This document shows, in pieces, positions 10,265-24,600 of a stretch of 64,000 bases of DNA (position 1 is its first letter; the number at the start of each line of letters is the position of its first letter). Source of the DNA: Amborella trichopoda (Eukaryota > Streptophyta > Magnoliopsida > Amborellales > Amborellaceae); the NCBI RefSeq assembly GCF_000471905.2, contig NW_006499997.1, positions 1,507,361 to 1,571,360 of the forward strand. Reading direction: 5' to 3'. The notes under the pieces are model-generated. The model was given only the letters and a program-made list of their open reading frames with translations. It had not been told where the DNA came from and ran no database searches. The position numbers and the translations under genes are program-made.

Positions 10265-12642
10265 GTGAGTCCTTCTTGTCTTTAGCCTTCTCTGAATCTA
10301 CTTCTATTTTCTATGAAATTTTCCTCATCTAGGGCTTTTGATTATGTTTGGGTTTTTGTGGATTTGCAGGTGGAAAGGCCAAGCCATTGAAGCAACCAAA
10401 GGCTGAAAAGAAAGACTATGATGAGGTGCTCTCTATCTCTCTCTAGTTTGATATTGTTTTCTTTACTCGTCTTGGGAAAGTTGCTGGATTGTGATTTAAA
10501 AGCATGGATCTATTAATTTTGTTTTCGTGATGGCCTGATCTCCTTATGCTTTGGAGTTGAGGAACTGAAAAAGCACAAAGGCAGTACGATGACGTGCTTG
10601 GAATGGGATCAGATGCTCTTTTGCTGCAGTTTGCTTCTCTTTTCAGTTTAACTTTCAATTGGTTGCATAGAGTTGTTCTTTCTAATAGAAACTATTTCTT
10701 GAATTTGATTTGCGAGTTTGTATGATGGTTTGGAAAATTTTATTTTCTATTGTTTGGTTTACAAAATTGGTTCTTGAAGTAGGGTTCTGTGTTTTGGATT
10801 ATTTTCATAATTTTCTTTCTTTGTTTCCTTATGTAGGTGAGGTTGATTTCTTGTGTGGGGGAAAATTGTGGAGACATCTTTTAGCGTGTCTGTCTTGTTT
10901 TTGTGTTTGTATATCATTTCCTCAAATATGTCCTACATTGGGATCGGCTGTATGAATCTTGGTCCACCATTTTGCTCTATTAAAGACCCCTCTTAGTGAA
11001 GCCATAAGTCCCTATAATTTTTTTCACTATATCCAATCATGTTCTATTGGGCTTACCCTTTGTTTTTTTGAGTTTTCCACTTGAACTAACTCGTACGTGA
11101 GTTTTCCACTTGAACTAATATGTACGTCCTTGCGGGTGCTGTAATGGGTTTGTGCCATACATGGCCAGTCCACCTAAGTTTGCTTTCTCTCATTTTATCG
11201 CTTATTGGTGCTTTACCTAAATTCTCCTGAATGTATTCATTTCAAATTCTATCCCTTCTTGTCTTGTTTCTCATCGATTTCAACATCCTCATTTTAGCTA
11301 CACTAATTCTATAACTATGTTGTTTTTTTGACCGTCTAACATTCCGCCCTATAAAATAAAGTTGGTATGATAGTTGTTGTATAGAACTTGCGCTTCAGCA
11401 CGACGATCACATAAAAATCCGGTTGCACATCTCCACTTTGGCCACCTAGCTTTAATTCTATATGCAACATCTTCCTCAATCTCTCAATTTTCCTAGATTA
11501 TCGACCCAAGATATCGTAAGTGCGCTCTTTGACAGTTTTACATGATGAATTTAAATATTAATTAAGAAAACAATGGAAAGGATAAAGTTGAAGAGACGAT
11601 CTAGATTTGACCTTTCTAGGAACAAGGTGTTGTGGCGACTGTTCCCTTAGCCAGTGTTTGGTTACAAGTCTTTCAATCTAACTCATTAAATCTCTTTTTA
11701 GTTATTTGTCCTTTATAGGTATATTCAGCTCCTTTATAGGGCCATCGTCCTCTTCTTGGTCCATTAATTCCTTTTAAACCAGATCCCACTTCCATTCACT
11801 TGTTAGCTGTAGTTTACTTCATTGTTTCGTCCTCTTTCTAGGAGACATGCCCTAGATATGGTTAGATTTTAAATGCAAAAGGTACCCATTTCATGTATTT
11901 GTTGAAGTTGGTTATGGCCTTGTGATTTTTCTAAGGGTCCTTAAGCTGAAGTTCTAAATAATCTTATTTGAAATGAAGAGTTCTTTCCTAGAAGCCCAAC
12001 ATAGTGTAGGTTAACTTAAGTTGAAGTTCAACTCAACTAGCATGTTCTTGCGTATGAGGAGATTAATTGGAGAAGGCACTGAACACACTTAATTGAAGCA
12101 TCTAGGATTTAGATGTTTAATTTAGATGGATATATAGATAGAAAGAGATTTCTATAGAAAATTGGCTGTATAAATTGTCATGAAATTTTTTAAAAGATGC
12201 TCTTTTCTAGTCTTGTTTTTAAGATTTGGAGTTAATGTAGTTAAGTGGACTGCCGGTGCGATACTGTGATGTCCAAACTTTAAATATGTGGACTTCCTAT
12301 TTTATACCTCTTTCAAATAGGGTGATTTACCTCGGGCTAAGTCTGTAACTGATCAGGTGTTCACCATCTGGAATTTGGATGAAGGTGATTTGATTTATTT
12401 CTTATTATATGTGAAGACTCATGATGCGAGTCCTGATGCTTTGGAAACCAATCAAATAGACAACCAAAAAGTAGTTACAAATGTTCATTGGCAGATTGTC
12501 TTTTTAAAAATCTTGGGGAGGGAACATTTGTGCTATTTTGATTTGCTTCAATAACAAGAGTTGAGAAACAACACGTTCACATTTCACAAATCCTTGAGCT
12601 ATGAAGGAAAAGGTTCGAGTGACATATTACTCACTGAGTGGG

Positions 12643-12693
<51 letters not shown>

Positions 12694-15600
12694 ACTAGAN
12701 NNNNNNNNNNNNNNNNNNNNNNNNNNNNNNNNNNNNNNNNNNNNNNNNNNNNNNNNNNNNNNNNNNNNNNNNNNNNNNNNNNNNNNNNNNNNNNNNNNNN
12801 NNNNNNNNNNNNNNNNNNNNNNNNNNNNNNNNNNNNNNNNNNNNNNNNNNNNNNNNNNNNNNNNNNNNNNNNNNNNNNNNNNNNNNNNNNNNNNNNNNNN
12901 NNNNNNNNNNNNNNNNNNNNNNNNNNNNNNNNNNNNNNNNNNNNNNNNNNNNNNNNNNNNNNNNNNNNNNNNNNNNNNNNNNNNNNNNNNNNNNNGAGAG
13001 AGAGAGAGAGAAGAGACTTCAGAGGAAGTGGAAGAGAGGGCTTCACGTGGGGCTATGGCTGAGGCATGCCTTTCTTTGGTCTTGTAGGTGGAGTGTCTTG
13101 CTCTGTCCTAAGGGCCGTAACTTGGTGTTGGTCCCGCGTAAGTAGGGTCTTGGGAGGGGTGGGCTGGAAACGATCTTAACCTTTGGCTTGTTCACAATGT
13201 GGCCGCTCTCAAAACTCGAACCTGCGCTATTGCAGTGGCTACCTGAGCCTTTTACCGTCACACCAAGTGACGGCCCTTTGTCTTGCCGTCTAACCTCTTA
13301 TTTATCAGTGGAATTATCGTATATCGTTCCCTCCCCTAAAAATCAGTATTTTACATAAAACGTCAATTTTTTTCTTTTCTCATTTCAGGCAGCATCAAAT
13401 TTCCCTAAAAGCTTAATGTACTCCCTTCAAAACAATCCACCCCTTTCCCATCTTTTTCTCAAAACAATGCCGTTGTGGCAATGTTAAGTTAGCGGTCCTA
13501 AGGCCTAACCTTTTATTCCTCTTCTCCTATATTTTCTCTATGCTTTTTCTATCACTTTCCTTGCTCTACACCCCCCTCTCTCTCTCTCTCTCTCTCTCTC
13601 CCCCCCCCTTCTCTCCACGGTCCCTGGAATGTCTTACGATGGACTTTTCTCTTCTTGCTCTTTCATCCCATTGTAGCTAATCTTCCCCATCCTCTCTACC
13701 TTTAGAGAGATCCCAACATTTTTTTTTATTTTTTTTAAAAGGTCACAGAGAAATCACTCAATTTTGCGTCCACTAAATAATTTTCAGGCTGCCAAATAAT
13801 GAATTTCAGGTCACTATAAGATGCCTTAGCTTTTCTAAACCCCAACTCGCTAACTTTTTCATTAATCAATCTTTGAAGTTCTCAAATTTCCCTGTGAATC
13901 AAGACCCACAATATGAAATGATTTTCTCGATAATTCTCGAGGATAAATGCGATGCAATTGAGTATTGATTGCCACTACTGCAAGCATTTGCGAATGCTGC
14001 AAAAATTATGGAATTTTTGCTATATGCTTCCACAAATTTGAGGTGAAGAAGGCAAGAGATCTGTGTTATAGCTATATAATAGCGTAAATTGAGAATATAT
14101 GGAGGAGATTGAGATTTTTGCAGCTATGCTTTTGGGTTTCTTTTAGCTTCTGTATTTGTATTGAGAAGCACCACTTGGAAATGCAAAGCGAGTTTTCTCG
14201 CTGTTTTCTCTCTTTTCCTTGCCTCTGAATTCTTTTTTCAGATGCAGATTAGAACCATTTGAAACAAGAGGGGAAATGACTTTCTCTTTAAGCAAACCCT
14301 TTCTTATTGAGTTCCCATTGACCATAAGGGTAGAAAGATGAAAAACCTTGTTCAGTTATTTTCTGATCTAGATTTCATTGGAGATATCAGAATTAGAGCA
14401 TTTTGACAGGTTTCTTGTTGAAAAATTTGGAGGTTTGAAGTTGGTGAAATGCTATTTACAGTTTTATTTATTTGAAATGTCAGAAATCTTGGTCATCAGA
14501 CTGTTTTAATTTGGATTTTGTGGATGTTGGTAGGATAGTCCGTCCCATGTGGTTGGACCTCCCTGTCCTTTTGCCCATTGTTGAGGGAGTAATATTGGAA
14601 GTTAAATCGACAAGTCACTGAAGGTTTGTAAATAGGAAGCCTCATGTGAAGCTAAAAATTTGTTCAGATTCCTCTTCTCTTTTAGAGCGAGAGAGAGGAA
14701 GTGACTTTCTAGGAAAGTCATCCAAAACCTCATGTGAGAGGTTGCGTGGTTGTTAAAAAACAAAAATCCTCATTGAAGTCATATAAATGGGTCCACATAT
14801 GGGCTAAGATTTTGATGAGAAGAAAAAAAGAAGAAGAAACGGAGTGGTGTGTTCTTCTTCTTTGGAGAAAAGGAAGAGAGACTGAGATTCCAAAGAGAAA
14901 AATCCTCAAGAAAGAAAATAAGCCTTTTAAAGAGAGAATAACCTAAGAGAGAAAGAAAGCCATTGAAAGAGATGAGAACTTCAATGAAAGAAAATCTAGA
15001 GAGAAAATCCTCTAGAAGAAGTTAGAGAGCCCAAGAGAGCTTGCCTCTTGGAAGATAATGCACACCATTATTTTAATAGTGGATTATTGATCTCTTTCTC
15101 CTGTAGATGTAGCTTGAAAAGGTAAACAACGTAAATCTTGGTCTCAATTGTTTTTCACTCATACACGCACAAATATGATGTATTTTGTCCCATAAATCTA
15201 GGCTCCACTGTGCACATTCACAATTTTGCAAGAGGGCTCGAATGGGTGGGCCTAATATTAAAGCAGATTAGTGCGTGTGTATGAGTGGGAAAAATAACAT
15301 GTAACAAGAAAATAAACAATTGAGACCAAGATTTACGTGGTATACCTTTTCAGGCTACATCCATTAGAGAATGTTGGGTGGTCAAGAAATAATATACCCA
15401 TAGGATGAGTGTAGCAGAGATGAGGATGTTGAGATGGATGAGTGCCAAGACAAGAAGGATAGAATTTGAAATGAACACATTCGTGAGAACTTTAGGTGTA
15501 GTTCCAATAGGAGATAAAATGAGAGAAAGTAGACAGAGCGCCATTTGCAGCTCAAACCCAGTACAACACTTGTTAGGTGTTGCGAGTTGGTTCAAGTGGA

Positions 15601-18600
15601 AGGCTAAAAGGGGGCAAAAGGTATGACCAATAGTACATGGTTGGAAGTAGTGAGAAAAGATATGGGGACTTATAGCCTCACTGAGGGTATGACCCTTGAT
15701 ATAGCAGAATGGCAGACCAAGACTCGTGTAGCCGATCTCAAATAGTTGGGAAATGACTTGCCTAGCTGGTCATTCTCTCTCTCTCTCTCTCTCTCTAAAT
15801 ATATTACCTATTTAAAAATAATATATTTATTGTATTGGTACATAAAAGTGTTGTTATGTGGTGTTTGTTTGGATACATTGTTTTATCTTTTCTCTCTTGT
15901 GAATATAGCAAACAATGGAAACAGCCTTTTTTCTGTGGCAAGAGCCATTTTTTCTCTCATTTTGCTCCAAAATTAGTCACAATTTAGGGGGTTGTATTTA
16001 TGTCCAAAATGCCATAAAATTTGGGGCCTTGATTCTTTTAGAAAGAAATAGAGAGAAACAACTGAGGTATGGGCCAGAAGGTTGAATGTTATGGCGGTTG
16101 GTAGCAAAATCCTTGCCTAAATGCATTAAATTTGGCGATTTGATGTGTGTGCGCGCGCACGCGTGCGCGTGCGTACGTGGGTGTGATGGTGGTTGGTAGC
16201 AAAATTGTCTCTTTAATGCATTAAATTTGGGGATTTAAATACGTGTGTGTGTATGAGTGATGGTAGCAAAATCCTCTCCTAAATGCATTAAATTAGGGGA
16301 TTTGATGTGTGTGTGTCTCTCGTAAATGCATTGAATTTGGGGATTTGATGTGTGTGTGTGTGTGTGGGTGGGCATGTGCGCAAGGGAGGGAGGAAGAATG
16401 AAACCAAAGCATTAATCAGATCTATGGATAGTAATATCTATATAGTGGCAATGGTGGTTGAAGTCTTACTGGAATTAATGAAGAGAGAAACTATGGAGTT
16501 GGTTGGCATTAATCAGATCTATGGATATTAATGCCTAGTTAGTGGCAAATAGTGGCTGGGGTCTTGCCGGAATTAATGAAGAGAGAAATTGTGGAGTTGG
16601 TTATGAGGGTGAAAGAGCAGGTAACTAGTAACTGGATAAGGGAACATAGGTCTAGGTTTTAATGGGGCCAGTATAGTTGCTGGTGATGTGATACTAGATA
16701 CATTTACAGGTGGAAAGGAGCTGAGAGGATATGGCAAAAAATAGTTCACAGAAGGAAGAGTTATTGAACTATAAATTGGGATATTTAGAAGTGGAATACT
16801 TGTTCATCGGGGACATGGCCCAAGAGAGGGGAGTGGGGAGAGAGGAATGTTGAGAGAGTGGGGTGTTAGTGGTGATATGCAAGGCTGGAGTAGTGAAGAG
16901 ATTGGAGTTGTAGAGAGGAAACTCAGACCTCAACAGCTCTCTCTCTCTCTCGCTCTCCCCCCCTCCCCCTAATTGTTGTCTCTCTGGTTGTGAGAGAATT
17001 AGGGGTAGCGAAGTTGCACAATATCCTCTGTAGATCCAAATAATTATCTCTGTGGTTGCGAGATAAATTACATCCATATAGTAACCATTTGAGGCAGAGT
17101 GCATATTTGGTTTAGAGATGGAGAGCGGCTCGAATCCTTTATAGAGAAAAGATCTATTTTTGAAACTTCTATTTAGAGAGAAATACATGGCTCTGGTATT
17201 CGGGAAGCACCATCCTAGGGTTTAGAGAGAGAAATGTGAGGTTTTGGTTTGCATTTGGAAAGCTCCTTGGTCACTGTCGAAACAAAAGGGCCAACAAAAA
17301 TCGTAAAGATTACACATGATAATAAAGTAAAAGTAGGTTTTCTAGTGAGCTAGAAAACCAATGATAGGTTTGTCTCAACTAATTTTATAAGGGACATTAC
17401 CAAACAACATATAATACATTATTAAGATTATTTTTATCAAAATAGTGAATTATCAGTGATAACAAGTATATCCAAATAGGCACTAAGATTTAAAACTTGT
17501 GTTTGGGGTGTTTTGATGCAAAATTAAATTGTTGTGGTTGTGGAGCACAATACTGGACTACGGTCCGGAGGAAGTGAAACCCCAAAGTTCCACCTTTTGA
17601 AGGGTCTTTTTTCGGCCTTCAATAAAAGAAATGAAGAAATAAGTCGAAACATTGGCCCATCAATTGCAATCCACTAGATTGTTTAGCCGACCTTCTTACC
17701 ACCTGTTTTATATGATACCTGGGGATTGGCACCCACTTTGTATTGGTCGACTGGCAGATCCGATTGAAGGATTGAATATCGTTTCTCTCAGAGAATTTAG
17801 CCTCGCCTTGTTTGCTATAAGCTAGAAGGAACGGGTGTCATGATGTAGGACCGCAGATGATCCGAGTAGAATAGGGCGATCTAATCTGAGATGACTACTG
17901 AGGTTTCAATCCTTTTTACTGCTTTATTCTCCCTTCTTGGTGTTTGGGGTTTTCGGGGTTTCCTAGGGGTAGTCTAGTTAATTCTGGTGTCTCAGGGTTT
18001 TAGGGGTTTTTTAGATATTTTCTACTTCTTAGGGGTATTTTGGAAAGTTTTTTTTTTTGGGGGGGGGGGGGGGGGTGTGATTAGTCATTTGGGTATCGGT
18101 GAAGTTCTCTTACTCTAGGCTAAAGTGTTCTAAGGAGGATAACTAATTCAATTTTCTAAACCTATGGGGGTTAGAGGGATTTTATAAAACTCAAGTAAAA
18201 CAAGGGTGGAATTTTTTTTTTTTTTTTTTGGGGAAATACAATGGTGGAAAATTAAAGTTAGGCCCTGTAGGTGGGTGGAAAAAACGAAAGTGAACATGGT
18301 CAAATTTTGGTCAAACCTTCTCAAAATTGTAATCCAACCATCTGATCTTTAATCAATGTTACCTTGAGGCTACTCCCAAACAATTAGGCTGATCCGATGA
18401 TGGATGGGCAAGATCCGGCTCAATGAAGTTCAAAGTACGGAGTTGGTGCCCAAATTGGCCTTCGATTTACAAAAAGAATCCTAAATGGTCTGAAGCCTCT
18501 TTGATGGAAAAGCACAGTAACAAAAGGCCTAAATCCCAAATTTCAGCTCTATCGAACATCGTATGACTCGAATATGGCATTTTGGACCTCTTACTCAGGG

Positions 18601-21600
18601 GTACGGAGTGGGTTTCACCTCCAAATGACCGCCAAAATTTACAAAGGAGCTCCATGAAATCCGTTGCCAAATGTGTCAGAACTCTCATAGAAGAAGGCAC
18701 AATGCGCAGAGAGGCCTAGAGGGGTCGATCCGATGTCGGAAGTACCATTTCTGACGCAACAATCGATAAAGAACCAATCATCTGATTCCTACGAGTACAC
18801 AGTGCGGGTGTGGTCTAGCAATGGAGGGCAAATTTCTTGCAACCACCAAGTGTTTTTCATCCCAAAGAAAAGGCCATAATTTATGATTCCAATGGCCAAA
18901 TGACTTCAAATTGGACATGTTGCTTCCTTCTCTACTAGTTTTCCGTTCATATACTTATTGATGGGGTCCCCAGCATAGATCATGGTCGAATCAAAGGAAA
19001 AGGTAGATGATCAAGACTGTAACTAGGTGTAGCAGTACCCATCACCTCGATCCACTTTTCGAATCTACATAATCTGTAGGGAGTTTCGAGCTCAAAATTT
19101 GTAGGGACATTTCATTCGATCCCCTCTGCATCAATATAAAATGGCAGAGGTTTTCAAGCCAATTCGAGGGTCTGATCATGCTTGAAAACCAATGGCAGAT
19201 GAAAATTGAAAAAGGGTCCAATGAATTGATCATAACTTCATCAATTTTGTTAGCTTTTGATTCAAATCACTCCACAAATGTGCCAAAGATGATTCTGTAC
19301 AAAATTTTGGCGGTTGATCATTGAACAACAGTCAATAACGGACAAATTTACGAGAATTCAAGATAAGAATGAGTGCTCTTTGAAAACTTGTTGCCAAATC
19401 CATAAAATGATTATTGCTCCAATTCTTGGAGTTTTTGATCTAAATTTGTTACAAAATGATCATGGCAACATTCTCCACAAAATTCAAGAGAAAATTCTAG
19501 CGGGAATGGTCCCAAAATGCACCAAATTGGTATAGAATGGATGGTGGCATGGGAGTGGCTCCTTTCAACAGTAGATTGGTGAAAATTTTCAAGTTTTGAC
19601 CCTCCAAATGGTTGATTTCCCCTCTAGCCTGAGTCAACTTTCATTTTTTCACCGACCTGCAAGACCCAACTTTAATTTTCCACCCTTGTTTCATGGAAGT
19701 TCTGTAAAAGCCCTCTAACCCCATTTGTTAAGGGTTAGGAAATTGAATTAAATCAACTATTCCACTTTAGAAAGAGAAACACCCTACCCTCAAGCCTAGA
19801 GTGAGAGAACTCCACCAATACCCAAATTTCCCCTCCCAAAAATTCAAAATCCCCAAAATACCCCTAGGAAGTAGAAAATGCAAAAATTCAAAAAAAAAAC
19901 CTCTAAAAATCTAGTACAATAGAATTACCTAAACATCCATAGGAAACCCCCAACTCCAAGAAGGGAGGATTGAAGAAGTTAAAAGCGTTGAATCCTTAAA
20001 AGTCAACTCAGATTGGATTGCCTTGGTCTACTCGGATCATCTAAGGTCTTGTGCACGCTTTCCTTCTTGCTTAATGCGAGCAAGGCGGGGCTAAATTCCC
20101 TGCGACAAATCATGTTGAATCCTCTAATTGGATCTACCCAGCCAATCGATCTAGTGGGTGCGCATCCCCCATATTCATATAGAATGGGCGATCTAAGAGG
20201 ATCGTTTAAATCGTTTGAAGGAATTCATGAACCCTTATTGTAAGTGCGCATTGCACATTTCATTATCGAAAAAGTTGGTCCCTTACTTTTGCTTCCCTGT
20301 GGTTCTTCGCCTTTTTATGTGGTTTGCAGTTGATATGCACAAAGAACACAATAACGCACGAGAGCCGAGTGAACAATATGATGTACATATGCTTGTATGC
20401 TCAATGTGCCTGTGTTGTAGTTTATCGACTCTGATACTGATATTGGACACTGTTACAAAAATATAATTTGCATAAATTATAATGTTATGCACTATGATAT
20501 ATACATATGTAGCATTGTATCTCTATGTTATACAATATGTAATCTATACCTATATATGTGTCATGTGGGATACTTGTATCAGTATCCATATCCTGTGTTT
20601 TGAGAAATACCAAGTCGTGTCCTCATTTGTCTTATTCTTGTTTGTATCTTGACCTGTATCTGGAAGTCGTAGATTTTAAATTAAAATTCATCATGATGGG
20701 TGGGAAAGAATCCAGTCAATACATGATATTACTGGACTTATGGAATTATAGGATATGACTGAAAGATCGGGCGGATTTCATTGAAACATTCTTTGAATAG
20801 GTTCATCTTCCTTATTCTACTAGACATGCCAATAGTGCATCGGGATTTTTTCCCTCTTTTATGATGTATTCTGCCAGTGGCATTCTAACTGTTATCCATC
20901 TAATGCGACTTCAACACAATGTTTTATTTCGTTTTATATTTATTTATTTATATTTGTTTTCCCAACATTCATATCGACAAGGGCGTATTCAACCAATATA
21001 ATTTGTTCTAGATAAATAGATCTATTTCCTCCAGTCCGTATGTATGCTGATTGAAGTAAGTTACCACGTTCCAGTTCTTTACTTGTTCACTTCTGTTACA
21101 TCAAGACATGCCTTGTGTATAAGAGAAAATTTTGGGTCTGCCTTATGTCTAAAGAATAGGTCGAAACAGTTATAAAAGATGGAAACCATGCTTTCTGTTG
21201 GCTCTTATATTAGTGAAGATTTATAACATTTTAACAGTTGTGACCTAGCAGGGAAAGTGCACCTTTGAATTTTCAGGCTGATTGATCCCCACTAGACATG
21301 TTAGGAGACGCTAAATGATCAGCGGTTTCTGGCAGCTATTCAGTAGGTCTTCAATACACTGTGCCTCAAAATCCAGCAAATTGGAGGAGATACTTTAGAG
21401 ATAGGCACATCTTTTATCATTCTTTGTTCTCCAATTGATTAATCTATAGGCTCAGGCTTATTTGTGAATTTTCAGATGTGCAGAAACAGTCATGTGACCT
21501 GCATGTTTCATTTTTTTTTTTGTGTTTTTTCAGTAGTTAATAAAATCCTGGACACCTTAGGCGACTAGCCTATTCCAAAAGCCCATATGAGCCAAGTCCT

Positions 21601-24600
21601 TGTAGCTACCTCATCAATTGTAGTTTTCTTAGCCAACAAATATTGAAATCCCAGTTTGCAGGAATCTCCTAGTGGGTTGGGTAGTATTCCCTCCCCCAAA
21701 GCAATACTTTGCTGAAGATTGGTGGGAAAACCTGAGATGTTCATCTCTCTCCCAGTCCTGTTTGCACATATGATGAGTGATGCACATTCCAATAAGGATT
21801 CATATCCATAACAGGATCCATGGGCTCACTGAGAGTCACCCTTTGAGCACCTCCAGTTGTTTGATTTCTTTTGCTTTACGAAATTGAAAGGTAAATTGCG
21901 GCACATTGGAGTTGGCCATCATATTTTGGTATAAAGTTTGTATTATAAAGCGTGCCTAATTTCCTACACCCACCTCTTGATCGTGTCTCCTCCAATATTA
22001 CCATAATTCAGTATATCCAATAATAGTACAAAAACTGGTCCTTCTGTTCCACAATGGTTTCGACTTGCTTTGCATATTGGAAAGAAAACTTTCTCTACCT
22101 TTTGCAAGATTAGGACAATGCTTATTGATGTCTATGCTTGATAATATGATACGTCTGCCCTGTTTTATTGGGTCAAAAGGAAGAAGTTTACCTCTCGATG
22201 AATCTATTTACTTCGTTGTGTTCCACTTGCACACTTGCATTTATTTAGATTCCATACTTGAGCATTTCTTTTGATGCTTCCATGGTGATTTGGTATGGAT
22301 ATGTTTAGGTCTTCAAATTTGTGCTCTAATGGAGTGCTCATTGGCTTCTCTGCTTGTGCTGTTTTTTGCTGTCACTCGGCTATTGTGCCTATATATTGAT
22401 TCATTGACTGAAAGAGTGTTTCTTTTTAGCTAGTGTTTCAACCTTCGATGCCAAAAATAGTGATCCCTAAATGAACACATATGGGATAATCCTGATCATC
22501 ATCATCATCCAAGCCTTACCCCAATGATTTGGGGTCTTCAGGATAATCCTGATCAATGGAGTGTGAATCCAAAATAATTAGACTTGGGATTACAAGTATG
22601 AAAATTGATCTAGATGTAATGTGCTAAATATTGGTTCTTGTTTGTTACAACTATCCGGCAGTTGGTAAGCAGGAGTGGGAATTGATGACTAGATAGTGAG
22701 AAGTATTTAAGGAGAAAGGGAGGTTGACAATGCCATCTGAAGTGTTGAGCACTACATATGTTAGAATTGTCTTGTTTTGATGACAATAAGTCACGGAGTA
22801 ATCATAGATTCTGAATGGGTGCTAATTTGTGACTCTTTTAAAATCTCTAGCATCTTCCGTCTCCTAAATATGTTCTTATTCATTTCTAGAGTGCGAAGGG
22901 TTCAATAAAAGCTGGTCAATTGTATCAACGAGATCACACGAGAAAAACATGGACATAAAGCAATTTTATTTTTCATATATGATTTCTTTGGAATTGACGC
23001 CTCATTTTCATATTGTAATATCCTGTGCATGCTAGAAGTCTTTCCTGCTTTCATGGAAATGGAAATGGAAATGCCTTCCTGTTTATGAGTCCAGTTCTGT
23101 TCCCTTTTCATCCAAGAAATTACATGGTTCTTTGTCCATTCGTAGTCGGCATGTTTGCTGGCATGTTTGCTGAATGTTAATAGGGAAAATTGAAAAACTG
23201 TGACAAGTTTGCCCTGGGCTAAACACATTTTAGAAACTCGTGCATCCTGCTTCAACTTTTAAGGGAAGGGATTCAAACTAGGGTGTGGTTTGTATGGGGT
23301 TGAGGCCCTAAACAATCAAAAGTAAGGCGTTCCTTTAGATGGTGTCGAAAGATGATTTTTCAGTAGCAAAACTCTTTGTTATAGCCTGAAAATTTATTTA
23401 TAAAATTTAGAGGTTAAAAAATAGTATAAATTGAGCAAATCTATAAACACTTGAAAATATTGAAAATTGATGACGCAGATAATGCATTACAATATGCGCT
23501 ATTTCCTAGACTTGAAATCGCACGACTATACATCTCGAGGTCGAGATGATTGATTTGAGAGTTTTTTGACATCGAAACAACCTCTTCTAGTGAATTTTTG
23601 AGGTGCACCTTAATTTCAGTGTTTAGGGCCTCAACCTTATATGAACTTTTTCCGTCAAACTATTGCACATTTTTTATGTTTATTTTCGCTTTGTTTCCTC
23701 TAGTTTTCATGCATTTTTTTGCCTAGTTTTCATGCATTTTTTTCCTCAAGTTTTCATGCATTTTTTTCTGCCTCCTTTGATTTTATCAGCATTTTAAGGT
23801 CTATATATTAAGCAAATCAATAAGGAAAAAAAAGAAGAAAGCATTGTAAGCCTAGCCGGGATGGGACGGAAAGGCTTTTTGACCTGCCATGTCGAAAGTG
23901 CATATTGGCTCGGACGGTTGTTTTTGTTGCCTAGCTTGGAGAGGGAATCAGATCTCGCATCTAAAGCAGCACACGGCGCGTTTCTTAGCCCCTTGCCCTG
24001 CCCTGACCATACCTTTCCTAACCTTTCATTAAATATTGTGTTTCCTTTGTTTTTTACAGTATGCATCGCAAATTTCCATTGGCTTTCTATATGTTTCCAG
24101 CTTACCAAATCATGCTCTATTACTATAACTCCATTCTCACCTTATTTGGATGCATGCTCCTCCTTATTATCATTCTCACATTACTCTATGTGTAACCTGA
24201 GAGGCATCCAAAAAATAAAAAATAGAAGAAAAGAAAAGAAGGAAAAAAAAAGAAAAGAAAAGAGACTGATGTAAATCCTGTCATTGAACTGAAATGTAAT
24301 TAAATTGTTTTGCGTATTCTTTTTTTTTGGATAAATGTTGACTTTTTGTTTTGCATATTCCTTACTGAACTCCAAGGGGTGAGGCTAAGATTTGGCACTG
24401 GAAAGATGATGTTAATATTTAATAGAGCAACAAAAATGATTATTGAATGCACTTCTTTCATCGCACCTTTATTTTCTTCAACTTCTTTTTTTGGCATTTA
24501 TCAACATTGTGGTTTTGCCTAAACATTTTTGGTGTTGAGTTGTTAACTGGATGTAGTAGCAATATAGAGGACACTAAGTTGTGGTCTTTATCTTGATGAC

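Noticed and set aside
12601..13087. ORFs of about 140-150 residues across 12.6-13.1 kb
   Set aside because: They run through 296 N and a GA microsatellite, so the translation has no meaning.
13180..13250. Possible tRNA gene (box B GGTTCGAG)
   Set aside because: The A and B boxes sit in a 165-bp SINE body with the Au-type 3' part; no cloverleaf with a proper anticodon arm can be drawn.
16769..17188. 139-residue minus ORF in TMA7 intron 2
   Set aside because: It is biased by a CT/C tract, has no recognisable motif and lies inside an intron between repeats.
24310..24522. Small ORF (70 residues) shortly before TMA7 exon 3
   Set aside because: It lies in intron 2, is AT-rich, has no motif and no splice borders that keep the TMA7 frame.
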